A stretch of 64,000 nt of DNA from an uncultured Candidatus Saccharibacteria bacterium (GCA_945873065.1 CAMCBN010000005.1:1-64000); one strand, 5' to 3'. Counted from the first letter of the stretch, positions 1-9,390 are shown. The notes: generated by a model not told the origin, from the sequence alone. Program-made: numbers and translations.

Positions 1-3
1 ATG

Positions 4-26
4 AAAAAGTCGCCGATTCAGGCGAC
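4..26 (-). terminator. Rho-independent terminator of tRNA-Gly
   Basis: On the minus strand a GTCGCC / GGCGAC stem with a 6-nt loop is followed by a run of five T. It lies directly downstream of the minus-strand tRNA-Gly. The same hairpin with its upstream flank recurs after tRNA-Ile2 at 42239. Confidence 0.8.
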
Positions 27-48
27 GATTCCGAAAAAATCCGTATTC

Positions 49-123
49 TGGTGCGGGTGCGGGGAATCGAACCCCGATCCCAAGTTTGGAAAACTTGTAT
101 ACTAACCGCTGTACTACACCCGC
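49..123 (-). tRNA. tRNA-Gly(UCC)
   Basis: The reverse complement folds as a cloverleaf. The acceptor stem GCGGGTG pairs with CACCCGC, the T-arm is GGGGTTCGATTCCCC, and the anticodon loop TTTCCAA gives anticodon UCC. The discriminator base is A, and the 3' CCA is encoded at 49-51. A terminator follows it. Confidence 0.95.
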
Positions 124-164
124 GCAGTCTTTATGATACCATTTTTATGATGTACAATAAAGAC

Positions 165-611
165 ATGACACATCGACAACGTCTCCACACACTACACGGT
201 GGGTCCACTCACACTAACGGTTTCGCTAGAATCCAAAGACATAACTCTATTAATCGTACCAGCGACATTACTGTCCGGCCGATCGGTGGACAACGTTCAC
301 TTCAGGACCGCCGTTCTGCTAATGCTCGTTACCAGCGCTCACATACCATGACGCGGTATCGTCATGATGCACACTTTGGCGGTGAAACCACCTCATCTGA
401 GTATCTCCAAGGCGAAGAACCATATATGCGCAACGAACGTTTGCGTGATGGCGTTAGCTCACGGGTCAAAGAACCAGAAAATTCGATTCGGGCAAGTCAG
501 CAGCATACGCAACGCGCGACAGTGCAATCCAGTACACAATCTCGGTTCGCTCCCAACATCAAACCAAGATTTACCGAACCATCACCACGCAAGTTTGATC
601 CGTTTGGATAG
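165..611 (+). CDS. Hypothetical Arg/Ser-rich protein
   Basis: I do not recognise this 148-residue protein. It is polar and rich in Arg, Ser, Thr and Gln. It has no signal peptide or membrane segment and ends in a proline-rich tail (KPRFTEPSPRKFDPFG). The open frame extends upstream through the opposite-strand tRNA-Gly, but the ATG at 165 is preferred: a TACAAT hexamer ends 6 nt before it, which fits the leaderless promoter pattern seen elsewhere in the window. It converges on the Clp-like gene, leaving only 9 nt between them. The composition suggests a disordered, possibly nucleic-acid-binding protein. That is inference only. Confidence 0.5.
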   Translation: MTHRQRLHTLHGGSTHTNGFARIQRHNSINRTSDITVRPIGGQRSLQDRRSANARYQRSHTMTRYRHDAHFGGETTSSEYLQGEEPYMRNERLRDGVSSRVKEPENSIRASQQHTQRATVQSSTQSRFAPNIKPRFTEPSPRKFDPFG

Positions 612-620
612 ATATCTAAG

Positions 621-3032
621 CTACCCGTTTTCATCACTACGAAACGCTGCTTGCGCCTGCTCCAGCGTTACAGTGATCGTACTCCCCGGGGTGACCACAC
701 CGCTCAACATTTGGCGAGCAACTGTGTTTTCGACAGCTTTCTGCACTACGCGGCGCATTGGACGAGCGCCGAGTCGCGGATCATAACCTCGTTGCACTAG
801 AAAATCACGTGCATCAGGCGATACTGTTACCGCGATTTTTTGCAATGCCAAGGTCTTATTTACATTAGCTACTACCAGATCAAATACTTGGCCTAATTCA
901 TTCATAGTAAACGGACGGAATAACACAATCTCATCAAAACGGTTGAGAAATTCTGGGCGGAACTGCCCACTGTTAATGAGCTCATCTGTGAATTGTTGCT
1001 CAAATTGTTCGAGTCTATATCCTTGCTCGATGTATTGTCTGATACGATCAGCGCCAGCATTGCTAGTTGCTATCACAATAGCGTCACGAAAACTAACCTC
1101 ACGATTTCTTGTATCTCTCAGAATACCTTCGTCTAGCAACTGCAATAATGTCGCCAAAACTTCTGGGGCGGCTTTCTCTATCTCATCTAACAGTACCACG
1201 CTAAATGGTTGCTTCATTACCTGTGCCGTGAGACTCATCGGATCATCTGCCCCATCGGCAATCAGGCGCATAACATCCTCGGGCCGAACGTATTCATTGA
1301 GGTCGATCCGGACCATTCGCTCTTCTCCACCAAAGTACACATCGGCCAATGCTTTGCTCAGCTCTGTTTTACCAACACCAGTCGGGCCAAGAAAAAGAAA
1401 AGCACCAATGGGACGATTCTGGTTGCGCACACCAGCACGCGCCCGGCGTAGCGCATCACTAACAACATTCACTGCCCGAGTTTGATTGACCATTCGTTGA
1501 TGGATCAATTCTTCCATATTAAGCAGGCGCTGCCGGTCATCAATATCGTTTGCAACACTAATCTTCACATCCATCGTCTGCTCGATTGTCTGCTGAATCG
1601 ACCGCTGTGTCACTACATTATCGTGATGGTAACGAGCCGCTGACTCTAGTAACTTAATCGCCTGACCAGGCATAGCTAAATCATGGATATACCGCATACT
1701 TAAACGATATGCTTCGCGCAGTGCCTGGTACTGATAAACTACCCGCTGCTGATGCTCTATTATAATGACCTGCTCCTGCAAGATACGCAGCGTCTCAGCC
1801 TCACCTGTCGCTGGTACTGTGATACGATTAAGTGCATTGATTAACGATGGGTTGCGCTGGCCTATCTGCAAAAAACGCTGTTCATCCATGCTCAATATCA
1901 CCCGTAAACGGCCTGCCTCGAGAATAGGTAATAATACATTCGTTAGATCGACAGCACCCACACCCTCTTCAAAGAAGAGCTGGGCATTATCCAAACAGAT
2001 AATGATATTCTTTGCCATATAAGCCTCACCCAATACTTGCATGACAAGATTTTCCAACTCACCACGGCCAGGGGCCGCTGAGATTAATGCCGATGAATCC
2101 AAAATAAATACTTGACGAAACTTAAGATCGCGCGACAATCGCTCAGATGCATCTAACAGACGACTAGCAAAAGCATGAATGATCGTCGTCTTACCGGTAC
2201 CAGCCTGTCCTACTAATACTGCATTTTGCCGGCCATGTCGACTAAAGGTGTCGATGAGTTGATCGATAGCCTGCTGGTGCGATGCTATATCAACAGTAAG
2301 TACACCGCCACCACGACCGATTTGCTCGCTGATATTCTGACCGAATCGCGTTAGCAATGGTATATACCCAAACGACCAATCACGAGCGATACCACCAGTC
2401 CTGCTCGGGCGCTTAGTGCGTTCCACTAATTGTTGAATATGGTGTTGCCATTGAATCGTTGCATCAAGATCGGCGTCATCAATCTGCAAATGAGCGAGTG
2501 CTGTCTCGTACCCTGGTACGGTACGTATTAACGCGGTCATCAACACACCACTGGTGATTTCTGGTAAATCATTTCGCTGACGAATCGTGTCTGCCATCTG
2601 CCACACCTGCACCATATCTTGCGATGTGTCACTCACGACCTCATCTAATAATGCTGGTCGCAGTCCTAACCTCATCGCCATAAACATGCTATCACCTACC
2701 GGGCGAAGTGCCCAAGCAATGTCGCGCGGTGTTGGATTATTGGGTATACGCCCCAAGATATCACTCGCTAGCAACCCATCTATCGTTGCTCCTTGTGGTG
2801 GTATGTCACCAAGTTCACCTCGATACCAGCAATTTACAGCATATGGCAATGCTGCGATACTAGCAACAAACCATCCCCATGCCGATTCAACTACTAACAA
2901 CATCACCCCAGCAGCGACCAACACGACTGCCAGTACCCACCACCATCTAACGAAAGGCTTCAACTTTACTGCGAAACGAGATTTGCGCGCCCGCCCACTC
3001 GTATAACGAAAATCCCCTACCACGGCAGCCAT
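621..3032 (-). CDS. Membrane-anchored double-AAA+ Clp-type ATPase
   Basis: ClpA/ClpB/ClpC-like unfoldase with two AAA+ modules. A basic N-terminus leads into two hydrophobic segments (about residues 30-65) in place of the usual Clp N-domain repeats. The first Walker A is GQAGTGKT near residue 275. Its Walker B ends in Asp-Asn (CLDNAQ) instead of Asp-Glu. The second AAA+ has GPTGVGKTE near 549, LLDEIEKA and a C-terminal Clp D2-small domain. A longer reading starts at 3086, but the ATG at 3032 (AAGGATG) gives a 16-nt overlap with the upstream membrane gene instead of 70 nt. It probably unfolds substrates at the membrane. Whether it partners ClpP cannot be judged here. Confidence 0.85.
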   Translation of the reverse strand: MAAVVGDFRYTSGRARKSRFAVKLKPFVRWWWVLAVVLVAAGVMLLVVESAWGWFVASIAALPYAVNCWYRGELGDIPPQGATIDGLLASDILGRIPNNPTPRDIAWALRPVGDSMFMAMRLGLRPALLDEVVSDTSQDMVQVWQMADTIRQRNDLPEITSGVLMTALIRTVPGYETALAHLQIDDADLDATIQWQHHIQQLVERTKRPSRTGGIARDWSFGYIPLLTRFGQNISEQIGRGGGVLTVDIASHQQAIDQLIDTFSRHGRQNAVLVGQAGTGKTTIIHAFASRLLDASERLSRDLKFRQVFILDSSALISAAPGRGELENLVMQVLGEAYMAKNIIICLDNAQLFFEEGVGAVDLTNVLLPILEAGRLRVILSMDEQRFLQIGQRNPSLINALNRITVPATGEAETLRILQEQVIIIEHQQRVVYQYQALREAYRLSMRYIHDLAMPGQAIKLLESAARYHHDNVVTQRSIQQTIEQTMDVKISVANDIDDRQRLLNMEELIHQRMVNQTRAVNVVSDALRRARAGVRNQNRPIGAFLFLGPTGVGKTELSKALADVYFGGEERMVRIDLNEYVRPEDVMRLIADGADDPMSLTAQVMKQPFSVVLLDEIEKAAPEVLATLLQLLDEGILRDTRNREVSFRDAIVIATSNAGADRIRQYIEQGYRLEQFEQQFTDELINSGQFRPEFLNRFDEIVLFRPFTMNELGQVFDLVVANVNKTLALQKIAVTVSPDARDFLVQRGYDPRLGARPMRRVVQKAVENTVARQMLSGVVTPGSTITVTLEQAQAAFRSDENG

Positions 3033-3403
3033 CCTTGCATCGTTAATATCAATCCGATAATAGGCAACACTGGCACTAGTGCCCAACTAAACAAAGTAGC
3101 TACGCCTACTAATGCCATCAGTACCAACGCGACCAAACCAAAAATGATCATAAAACTACGAACGACCGCCCCTATCGCCCGTGAAATCAATCGATCGAAA
3201 AAAGCACGAATCTGCACACCGATCGGCCCACGCACCGCTCCAGCCGATATCTGACGAAATGGCGAAAACCATGTCCGAATCAACAAATCAATCGAGAAGT
3301 AATCAAAAGTACTGACGATGTGTCCCCACACAACCAAGACACGCTGCCACCAACCAGCGCCGTACCACCAACGAAAGAATGCCAGCACTACCATGACCAC
3401 CAT
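3017..3403 (-). CDS. Small multi-pass membrane protein upstream of the Clp-like ATPase
   Basis: A 128-residue hydrophobic protein of unknown function. It starts with a Trp-rich segment, has an amphipathic middle containing several Arg, and ends in two closely spaced membrane segments with the terminus LTMQGWLPW. Its 3' end overlaps the start of the Clp-like ATPase, so the two are probably co-translated and may form a membrane complex (inference from overlap only). Internal Met codons a few residues in could also serve as the start. Confidence 0.7.
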   Translation of the reverse strand: MVVMVVLAFFRWWYGAGWWQRVLVVWGHIVSTFDYFSIDLLIRTWFSPFRQISAGAVRGPIGVQIRAFFDRLISRAIGAVVRSFMIIFGLVALVLMALVGVATLFSWALVPVLPIIGLILTMQGWLPW

Positions 3404-3581
3404 TGTAGCACACCGCGGCAGTTATCCTCAAAGCCACATTTTGCCCTGAAGATAGACATGCCACCATAGCACTGCTTCATTTATATCGACCGAGTCTTAC
3501 TGTCGCTTCATTCCCGACACCATCGATAGAAGCTGCACTCAAACCCTCTTGCGCCAGCTCCTCGTGAAACCCTAGACATGC

Positions 3582-3587
3582 TATAAT
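3582..3587 (+). promoter_or_regulatory. -10 hexamer TATAAT of murT, leaderless layout
   Basis: A perfect TATAAT is followed by exactly 7 nt and then the ATG of murT. No Shine-Dalgarno sequence fits in that space, so the transcript should begin at or next to the start codon. Confidence 0.75.
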
Positions 3588-3594
3588 ACTAGAT

Positions 3595-4866
3595 ATGATT
3601 CGTATTTCAACTCTCGTCGGCAAGGGTGTGCAAAAAGCCGCTCAATTGCGTGGTGGTGGGTCGGCGCTACCCGGACTTGTCGTCGAAAAGATCGACAAGC
3701 AATTTTTATCTCGTACTTTACAATCTCTACCATATGGCGTAGTCGTCATCAGCGGTACAAATGGCAAGACCACTACCACCAAGATGGTCGTCGAGCTCAT
3801 GCGAAGCCAAGGGTTGCGGGTATTCACTAATCGTACTGGAAGTAATTTCACTCGTGGTGTAGCAGCAGCACTATTAGAAGAAGTCGACAGTAAGGGCAAT
3901 CTACCAGCTGATATTGCAGTAGTCGAGCTCGACGAGGCTCATGCTGTCCACTTCGTTCGACAAGTAGCGCCACGGTATTGTCTTCTACTGAATGTCTTGC
4001 GCGATCAACTAGACCGCTTCGGTGAGATCGACTACACTGCGCAGTTACTTCACGTCATTGCCACACACACTACACACGGTATTGTCCTAAATGGTGACGA
4101 CCCTCGTCTTGCGCGATCTGAGTTTCGCACAGATACCACCGCACCTATTCATTATTACGGCGTGAATCAACACTTAGCCAAACTTTTTCCTAGCGACGAC
4201 GCTATGCGAGATGGTACCACTGCACCAGCCAACCGACAAGCAGCCTACGACGTAGAGCTTTACGATATGCGCAATAATGACATCACATTCCGATTTGATC
4301 AACACGATCATACTGTTACACTCAAGCTCAAAGGTAGTTATAATGCCCAAAACGCCGCTGGCGCCATCGCTTTAACTCGCTGCGTCCTTGGCGAGCGGTG
4401 CGACAATAGCACAATGCTCACTGCCCTAGCTAAAGTCGAACCAGCCTTTGGCCGTGGTGAGACCGTTACCATTCACGGTCATCCGTGCGAGCTAGTACTC
4501 GTCAAGAATCCAAGCGGGTTTCGACTGAGCCTAGCTTCGTTTGATCCATCACAAGCAGCCACGATGATCGCCATCAACGACCAATACGCCGATGGTCGTG
4601 ACATGAGCTGGCTATGGGATGTCGACTTCAACAGCCTGCGAAGTACTGGGGTAGCCATGATAAGTGGTGTGCGCGCTTTTGATATGGCACTTCGATTACA
4701 ATACGACGAGGTAGAAGCACAACAGATTATACCAAACCTAAAACAGGCACTAGCTGAGTTTTTGGCGTCAAATACCGACAGGCCATTGCGTATTTATTGT
4801 ACTTATACTGCCATGCTCACACTACGCCGCGAGCTTAACACTTACACGAAAGTAAACACCGTATGA
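3595..4866 (+). CDS. murT: Lipid II isoglutaminyl synthase, MurT-type Mur ligase subunit
   Basis: MurT with GatD amidates the alpha-carboxyl of D-Glu in the lipid II stem peptide, using ATP. The Mur-ligase P-loop GTNGKTTTTK is at residues 54-63, followed by the central domain (LLLNVLRDQLDRFGE) and a C-terminal MurT/DUF1727 domain containing DVDFNSL. The family usually has a four-Cys zinc ribbon inserted in the central domain. Here that stretch (about residues 160-235) has no Cys pairs. The start is fixed by TATAAT-N7-ATG. The stop overlaps the gatD start (ATGA). Length of 423 aa is slightly below the family norm, as expected without the ribbon. Confidence 0.92.
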   Translation: MIRISTLVGKGVQKAAQLRGGGSALPGLVVEKIDKQFLSRTLQSLPYGVVVISGTNGKTTTTKMVVELMRSQGLRVFTNRTGSNFTRGVAAALLEEVDSKGNLPADIAVVELDEAHAVHFVRQVAPRYCLLLNVLRDQLDRFGEIDYTAQLLHVIATHTTHGIVLNGDDPRLARSEFRTDTTAPIHYYGVNQHLAKLFPSDDAMRDGTTAPANRQAAYDVELYDMRNNDITFRFDQHDHTVTLKLKGSYNAQNAAGAIALTRCVLGERCDNSTMLTALAKVEPAFGRGETVTIHGHPCELVLVKNPSGFRLSLASFDPSQAATMIAINDQYADGRDMSWLWDVDFNSLRSTGVAMISGVRAFDMALRLQYDEVEAQQIIPNLKQALAEFLASNTDRPLRIYCTYTAMLTLRRELNTYTKVNTV

Positions 4867-5594
4867 ACATGAAGCATCACACTATCACGATCCTACAACT
4901 CTACCCCAAAGCTATGAATATCTATGGCGACTGGGGTAATGTTCTTACACTCAAACGACGGCTTGAGTGGTATGGCTACAGCCCCATTGTAGCCGACTAC
5001 AACCCAGGCGATGTATTCCCCGAAGATGTTGATATTGTTGTCGGCGGAGGCGGACAAGATTCCGGCCAAATCACCATCCAAGATGATCTCCTCGCCATCG
5101 CCCCAGCCTTGCATCGTCTAGCCGATGATGGAGTGCCGATGCTCGTGGTATGTGGACTATACCAACTATTTGGCAAATCATTCACTACTGCTCGTGGTAA
5201 TGTCATTGAGGGGATCCGCCTATTTAACATCGAAACGATCGCTGGTAGCCAACGACTAATCGGTAATATCACTACCAAAAGTGTCGATTTCGGCGAAATT
5301 ATCGGCTACGAAAACCACAGTGGCCTTACGCAACTTGGGGATGATGTATCGCCACTTGGTATCGTGGTACGTGGCGCTGGCAATAACGGGCAAGATCAGA
5401 CCGAAGGCGCACGCTATCGTAATGTGATCGGCACATACATGCATGGGTCTGTTTTGCCCAAGAACCCTCGATTAGCCGATTTCTTGATAGAGCAAGCTGT
5501 CACACGCATATACGGCGACTTCTCGCCAGTGACGTTAATCGATGACACTTTTGCCAATCAAGCACGAGCAGTTGCCATGAAGCGACCGCGCTAG
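4863..5594 (+). CDS. gatD: Lipid II isoglutaminyl synthase, GatD glutamine amidotransferase subunit
   Basis: Class I glutamine amidotransferase that supplies ammonia to MurT. The N-terminal LQLYPKAMNIYGDWGN is typical of GatD. The nucleophile lies in VVCGLYQLFG (Cys97) and the catalytic His in GTYMHGSVLPKNP (His194). It overlaps murT by 4 nt, so the two are translationally coupled. An alternative start is the second Met, two codons later. The pair implies amidated peptidoglycan, a Gram-positive feature. Confidence 0.93.
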   Translation: MNMKHHTITILQLYPKAMNIYGDWGNVLTLKRRLEWYGYSPIVADYNPGDVFPEDVDIVVGGGGQDSGQITIQDDLLAIAPALHRLADDGVPMLVVCGLYQLFGKSFTTARGNVIEGIRLFNIETIAGSQRLIGNITTKSVDFGEIIGYENHSGLTQLGDDVSPLGIVVRGAGNNGQDQTEGARYRNVIGTYMHGSVLPKNPRLADFLIEQAVTRIYGDFSPVTLIDDTFANQARAVAMKRPR

Positions 5595-5599
5595 CCGAC

Positions 5600-6766
5600 C
5601 TACCGTGGGATAATTTTCATCAAAAACTTACGTTTAACGGCACAGTATATCAATAATACTGCCCCAATAGACAATGCCGCATTGCCAGGGATTTCTCCTA
5701 AACGATTAAACGATGTGATATACACATCAGTCGTGTAATAGTCCGGAGCAAACACCAAATGCAAGCCCAGCACAACAAAAGCATGTAGTGTATATACGTA
5801 CAGCGAGTTTCGCCCAAATGCCAACAGCAGCCAACCACACCACCGTACTATACTGTCTTCATATCGACGAAATATTATGTAGAACCCCGCAAACCACAAC
5901 CAAGCTAATGCGATCCGCCCAGGTGGTAGATCAAGTTTACTTAATTGTTTTGCTATTTCTGCGTACATCGTCACTATCGCATGGTTGAGATCCCCATTCA
6001 GCCCAGGCGCGACGAACACTGCATATACATTAAGAGATAACGTCACAACAAACAAACCAACGACACCCTGCTTCACTCGATAGCGCCAACTTATAGGCCG
6101 CGACTGCCATGCTTGTATCACTTCCGGCAAGTAGTATCCCAATACGAACGCCATAAAGAATAATAGTTGCCATGTCAGTGGCTGATTTAATTCACTTACT
6201 GGGCGTGGAGCAATCGCCCAAACCACCCCACTGATAGCCAAAACTACACACCACCAGCCACGACGAAGTAACCACAACGCAGCCGGTGCTACTACCAAAA
6301 ACAGTGCATAGAGACGTAAATAATCCGCCCAACCGTAAAATTGCTGTAATGTAATTATCTGCCACCCAAGTACAAATAAATCAGTATGCGCATCGGGTAG
6401 CGGCATTTTCACCCCCGGGTTACCTACAAACTGCCAGCTAATCAACAAAGCTAACACCGTCGCAATGATACTCGTTAGATATAGTGCCCCCGCTCGCTTC
6501 CACATCAATTTCGCCGCCGACATCAAAGGTTTATCACGCAACTTTGCCCCTCGTACGAGACCAAGCACCAAACCCGAAATGATGAAGAACCCTTCTGCTG
6601 CCGTTACTATGAGCCTACTATCTCCCGTCATAAAAGCAAACCCATTCGGGAAATATGTTAAATGATCTAAAATAATAACTACCAAAAACCAGCCTCGCAT
6701 CAAATCAAGGCTCACGATGCGCCCGACTTTAGATGGCGCTGATATTTTCGTTGAAATACTCGTCAC
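5600..6766 (-). CDS. OpgC/acyltransferase-like membrane protein
   Basis: A 388-residue protein with about ten membrane segments. The N-terminal block SLDLMRGWFLVVIILDH followed by FIISGLVLGLVRG matches OpgC and acyltransferase-3 style enzymes, which transfer acyl or succinyl groups to envelope glycans. A GTG start lies 8 nt after a TATACT hexamer. It is convergent with gatD and followed on the same strand by a GT39-like glycosyltransferase gene upstream, so a role in surface glycan modification is plausible. The acceptor is unknown. Confidence 0.75.
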   Translation of the reverse strand: MTSISTKISAPSKVGRIVSLDLMRGWFLVVIILDHLTYFPNGFAFMTGDSRLIVTAAEGFFIISGLVLGLVRGAKLRDKPLMSAAKLMWKRAGALYLTSIIATVLALLISWQFVGNPGVKMPLPDAHTDLFVLGWQIITLQQFYGWADYLRLYALFLVVAPAALWLLRRGWWCVVLAISGVVWAIAPRPVSELNQPLTWQLLFFMAFVLGYYLPEVIQAWQSRPISWRYRVKQGVVGLFVVTLSLNVYAVFVAPGLNGDLNHAIVTMYAEIAKQLSKLDLPPGRIALAWLWFAGFYIIFRRYEDSIVRWCGWLLLAFGRNSLYVYTLHAFVVLGLHLVFAPDYYTTDVYITSFNRLGEIPGNAALSIGAVLLIYCAVKRKFLMKIIPR

Positions 6767-6829
6767 TGTCTACCAGTATAACAGTCTTACTTCTAAATAA
6801 TACAGAATAGTCGTCAAACCACTACAAAA

Positions 6830-8401
6830 TTACGTTCGCTCAAATACAGCAGTGACCAATGTATCGCCAGATTCTGATACAAAACGGTACTGTGATGGCA
6901 AATTTGGTATGGTAGAACTATTTCTGTAGTATAGTACCTTGATACGTTTCGCTTTCGTAAAAGGTTGCGTACTATCACGTAGTTTACGATACTCACTAGT
7001 CTCGAGAGGTGCATAACCACCTTTCAGAGCAGTCGGACTATTATCGACGAACGATAATTCTGTGCACGAAGTACGCTGAATATAATAACTAATCTCGATC
7101 GCAACATACGGATCAGCAGTCACTACGATAGAGCCATCCTTGCATCCTTGCAAGTCGGCCACAACACGCTTCACATTGGGCTGATCCTGTCGTTGAAAAT
7201 TAAAATTACCCCGCCAATACAGTTGGCCTACCCCATAAAGCATCATCACTGGCACAAACAATAATACTGCTCTGCGCTGCCATGACGGCCAGTTTCGCTT
7301 GATAGCTACAGCTGTGTATATGACAACTCCCAGTATCGTTACAAGACTTGGCGCGATATATGTCAAATATCTTTCAACATACATAGGTGCTGCTACTATG
7401 GATACAATCAACAGAATACTCACTGGGGCCACACATTGGAATACTAGTAGCCAAAAAACCGCTTGGTGCTGCATTTGTCGCAATGCTCGCGGCCAAGCCC
7501 AAATTACTAGCAACACTAACCCTATCACCAATAGCGATGTGATTGCACCCAAAAACATCGTCGGTTTATACAGTGTATTGAATGAGATAATACCAACTAA
7601 TTGATCAATATTCATTGGCTGCGCAATCTGTGCGCGAGCACCATTTCCCAACTGGCTGACTAGTACCAATAACCACGGGGTAAATAACACCACGCTTCCT
7701 ACATATGCCCATACCCACGGCAACCTAAACCATGTACGAGCACGTCTACTAAGTAATAAGCCTTTCCGACGAGACATCACTATAAGCCAAAAAACATGCG
7801 ACATCCAAAAAAATGCCGTATAGTACACGGTCAACATGCCTAGCGCAACTAACATTGCATACACAGCCCACAATCTTCGTGAATGACTATACCAAGCTCG
7901 AACCAACACAGCAGTAGCACTTACACAAATCAACGACGCCATCGCGTACATGCGAATCTCGAACCCATAGCGCATGAGTAGTGGCGTACATGACAATAAT
8001 GCAAGTGTATACATAGCCGGCCTCACTCCAAACCACCGCCGAGCAAACGATGCAGCGACGATTATTGATAGCCCATAACATACCACGCTTAGTGACCGTA
8101 GTGCTGCCTCGCCGAATCCCCATATTCCAGCCCACGCCTTTAGCACCAAATAATATAGCGGCGGATGGGTATCTAGACCTGTCAAACGAAATAATTCAGC
8201 TACTGGTTGCCGCGCCAACCAAATCGAATACGACTCATCAAACCACACACTTTGCTGCGAACCAATCCACCAGCATATAGCCATAGCCATCAATGGCAAA
8301 AAAATAAGGGCTATATAAAACGCTTTTAGAGAGCGCTGAGGATCAGTATCACGAGGACTCTTTATCGCGCGAGAAATGCCATGTGTGGGCGTTTTTTGCA
8401 T
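6830..8401 (-). CDS. GT39-like membrane glycosyltransferase
   Basis: About 523 residues with roughly eleven membrane segments. After the first segment comes WFDESYSIWLARQPVAELFRLTGLDTHPPLYYLVLKAW, split here only as the family pattern: an acidic DE in the first loop and the D-THPP-YY motif, both characteristic of PMT/ArnT-type (GT39, GT-C fold) enzymes that use polyprenyl-phosphate sugars. A C-terminal soluble domain follows. The frame is open to a TTG at 8428, but ATG 8401 is preferred. The sugar and acceptor are unknown. Confidence 0.8.
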   Translation of the reverse strand: MQKTPTHGISRAIKSPRDTDPQRSLKAFYIALIFLPLMAMAICWWIGSQQSVWFDESYSIWLARQPVAELFRLTGLDTHPPLYYLVLKAWAGIWGFGEAALRSLSVVCYGLSIIVAASFARRWFGVRPAMYTLALLSCTPLLMRYGFEIRMYAMASLICVSATAVLVRAWYSHSRRLWAVYAMLVALGMLTVYYTAFFWMSHVFWLIVMSRRKGLLLSRRARTWFRLPWVWAYVGSVVLFTPWLLVLVSQLGNGARAQIAQPMNIDQLVGIISFNTLYKPTMFLGAITSLLVIGLVLLVIWAWPRALRQMQHQAVFWLLVFQCVAPVSILLIVSIVAAPMYVERYLTYIAPSLVTILGVVIYTAVAIKRNWPSWQRRAVLLFVPVMMLYGVGQLYWRGNFNFQRQDQPNVKRVVADLQGCKDGSIVVTADPYVAIEISYYIQRTSCTELSFVDNSPTALKGGYAPLETSEYRKLRDSTQPFTKAKRIKVLYYRNSSTIPNLPSQYRFVSESGDTLVTAVFERT

Positions 8402-8476
8402 GTTTTTATAGTAACTGGTTACATGCAAAAAATCTACTGGCTACTACTATATTTTACTGGTATACTATCAGCGTGG

Positions 8477-8553
8477 GTACCCGTAGCTCAGCTGGATAGA
8501 GCGTTGGTTTCCGGAACCAAAGGCCGCAGGTTCGAATCCTGCCGGGTATACCA
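8477..8553 (+). tRNA. tRNA-Arg(CCG)
   Basis: The acceptor stem GTACCCG pairs with CGGGTAT (a G-U at the first pair). The D-arm is GCTCAGCTGGATAGAGC, the anticodon stem-loop TTGGT-TTCCGGA-ACCAA gives CCG, and the T-arm is GCAGGTTCGAATCCTGC. CCA is encoded at 8551-8553. A TATACT hexamer lies about 12 nt upstream. Confidence 0.95.
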
Positions 8554-8568
8554 AATACTTAGCGCATA

Positions 8569-8785
8569 GTACTCACTACTGATGTTCCATTGATTGTACT
8601 TGGCGCTGGTATGGTGACGCTCCGATTATCTTTTTCGCTTTTCGTGGGTATCATAGCCTTTTTTAATAGCAATTGACATTGTCATCAACCGAGTTCGACC
8701 GCAAAGCCAAAGTTGGGTGCTATGGCTGGGTGCCAGCATATTGATCGGCAGCAACACCATCAGTCAAACGATTCAGACATCATAG
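8569..8785 (+). pseudogene. Possible decayed membrane-protein remnant
   Basis: Between tRNA-Arg and the pilin gene, two short open stretches meet with a +1 shift at 8674-8676. The first reads as a hydrophobic peptide (DVPLIVLGAGMVTLRL...FVGIIAFFN). The second continues with DIVINRVRPQ and WVLWLGASILIG before a stop. Neither has a start or RBS. The hydrophobic periodicity suggests a fragment of a transporter C-terminus, but the stretches are short and could be chance. Confidence 0.25.
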
Positions 8786-8798
8786 ACTTATGAAATTA

Positions 8799-9269
8799 TT
8801 ATGGCTGTAGTACAGGTACACACACCTGCGGAGCACCTGCTATTGTCTCAACCCGCTGACATAGTCCTACGACGCCAGCCACCGATGTCATAGACTCTCC
8901 GTTCATGGCATGCGGGGTGCTACATGAACCTTCTTTAGGCTCATTGTCTGTTTTCTTCACAATATATCTCATATCGCTTGATGTACGTGTCGTTGCTTCA
9001 AGGCAAAAGTCATTCGATGACACATACTTTAGTGTAGTCGTCACATTGTCGCTTTTTTGATAATCATCTGGCAAAGCCATCGGATAACCGTTATGAAATG
9101 TCCTGAAGCTATCCATTGCTGCTGATACTGCCTTTAGGTCATTCACCAACTCTGTCCGAGCAGAACTCTGTCGCCAACCAGCATATCCTGCTGCTGATAC
9201 CGCCGCCAAAATAGCTAGCACTACAATTACCGTCATTATTTCTACGATCGTAAACCCTTTTTTACCCAT
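8799..9269 (-). CDS. Type IV pilin-like prepilin
   Basis: A class III signal GKKGFTIVEIMTVIVVLAILA: a short basic leader, then cleavage between G and F by prepilin peptidase, Glu at +5 and a hydrophobic alpha-helix. The globular part contains Cys residues that could form a disulfide. The total is 156 aa. The start at 9269 is set by TATAAT ending 6 nt before the ATG. No other pilus gene lies nearby, so it may be a minor pilin or major subunit of pili assembled by genes elsewhere. Type IV pili drive twitching and host contact in Saccharibacteria, which is known for the group but not shown here. Confidence 0.85.
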   Translation of the reverse strand: MGKKGFTIVEIMTVIVVLAILAAVSAAGYAGWRQSSARTELVNDLKAVSAAMDSFRTFHNGYPMALPDDYQKSDNVTTTLKYVSSNDFCLEATTRTSSDMRYIVKKTDNEPKEGSCSTPHAMNGESMTSVAGVVGLCQRVETIAGAPQVCVPVLQP

Positions 9270-9390
9270 AATCACATTATACCATAAGCGTAATTAAATA
9301 AATCATACATGCTTATTTTTATTTTTTCTTGAGATTTGACACACTAAGGTATTGATTTTTTTGCCACCCCTGTTGTATAATGCGTTCACT

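Noticed and set aside
51-164. Upstream extension of the first plus-strand ORF through the tRNA-Gly region
   Set aside because: It would translate the antisense of a tRNA, and a better start with a -10-like hexamer lies at 165.
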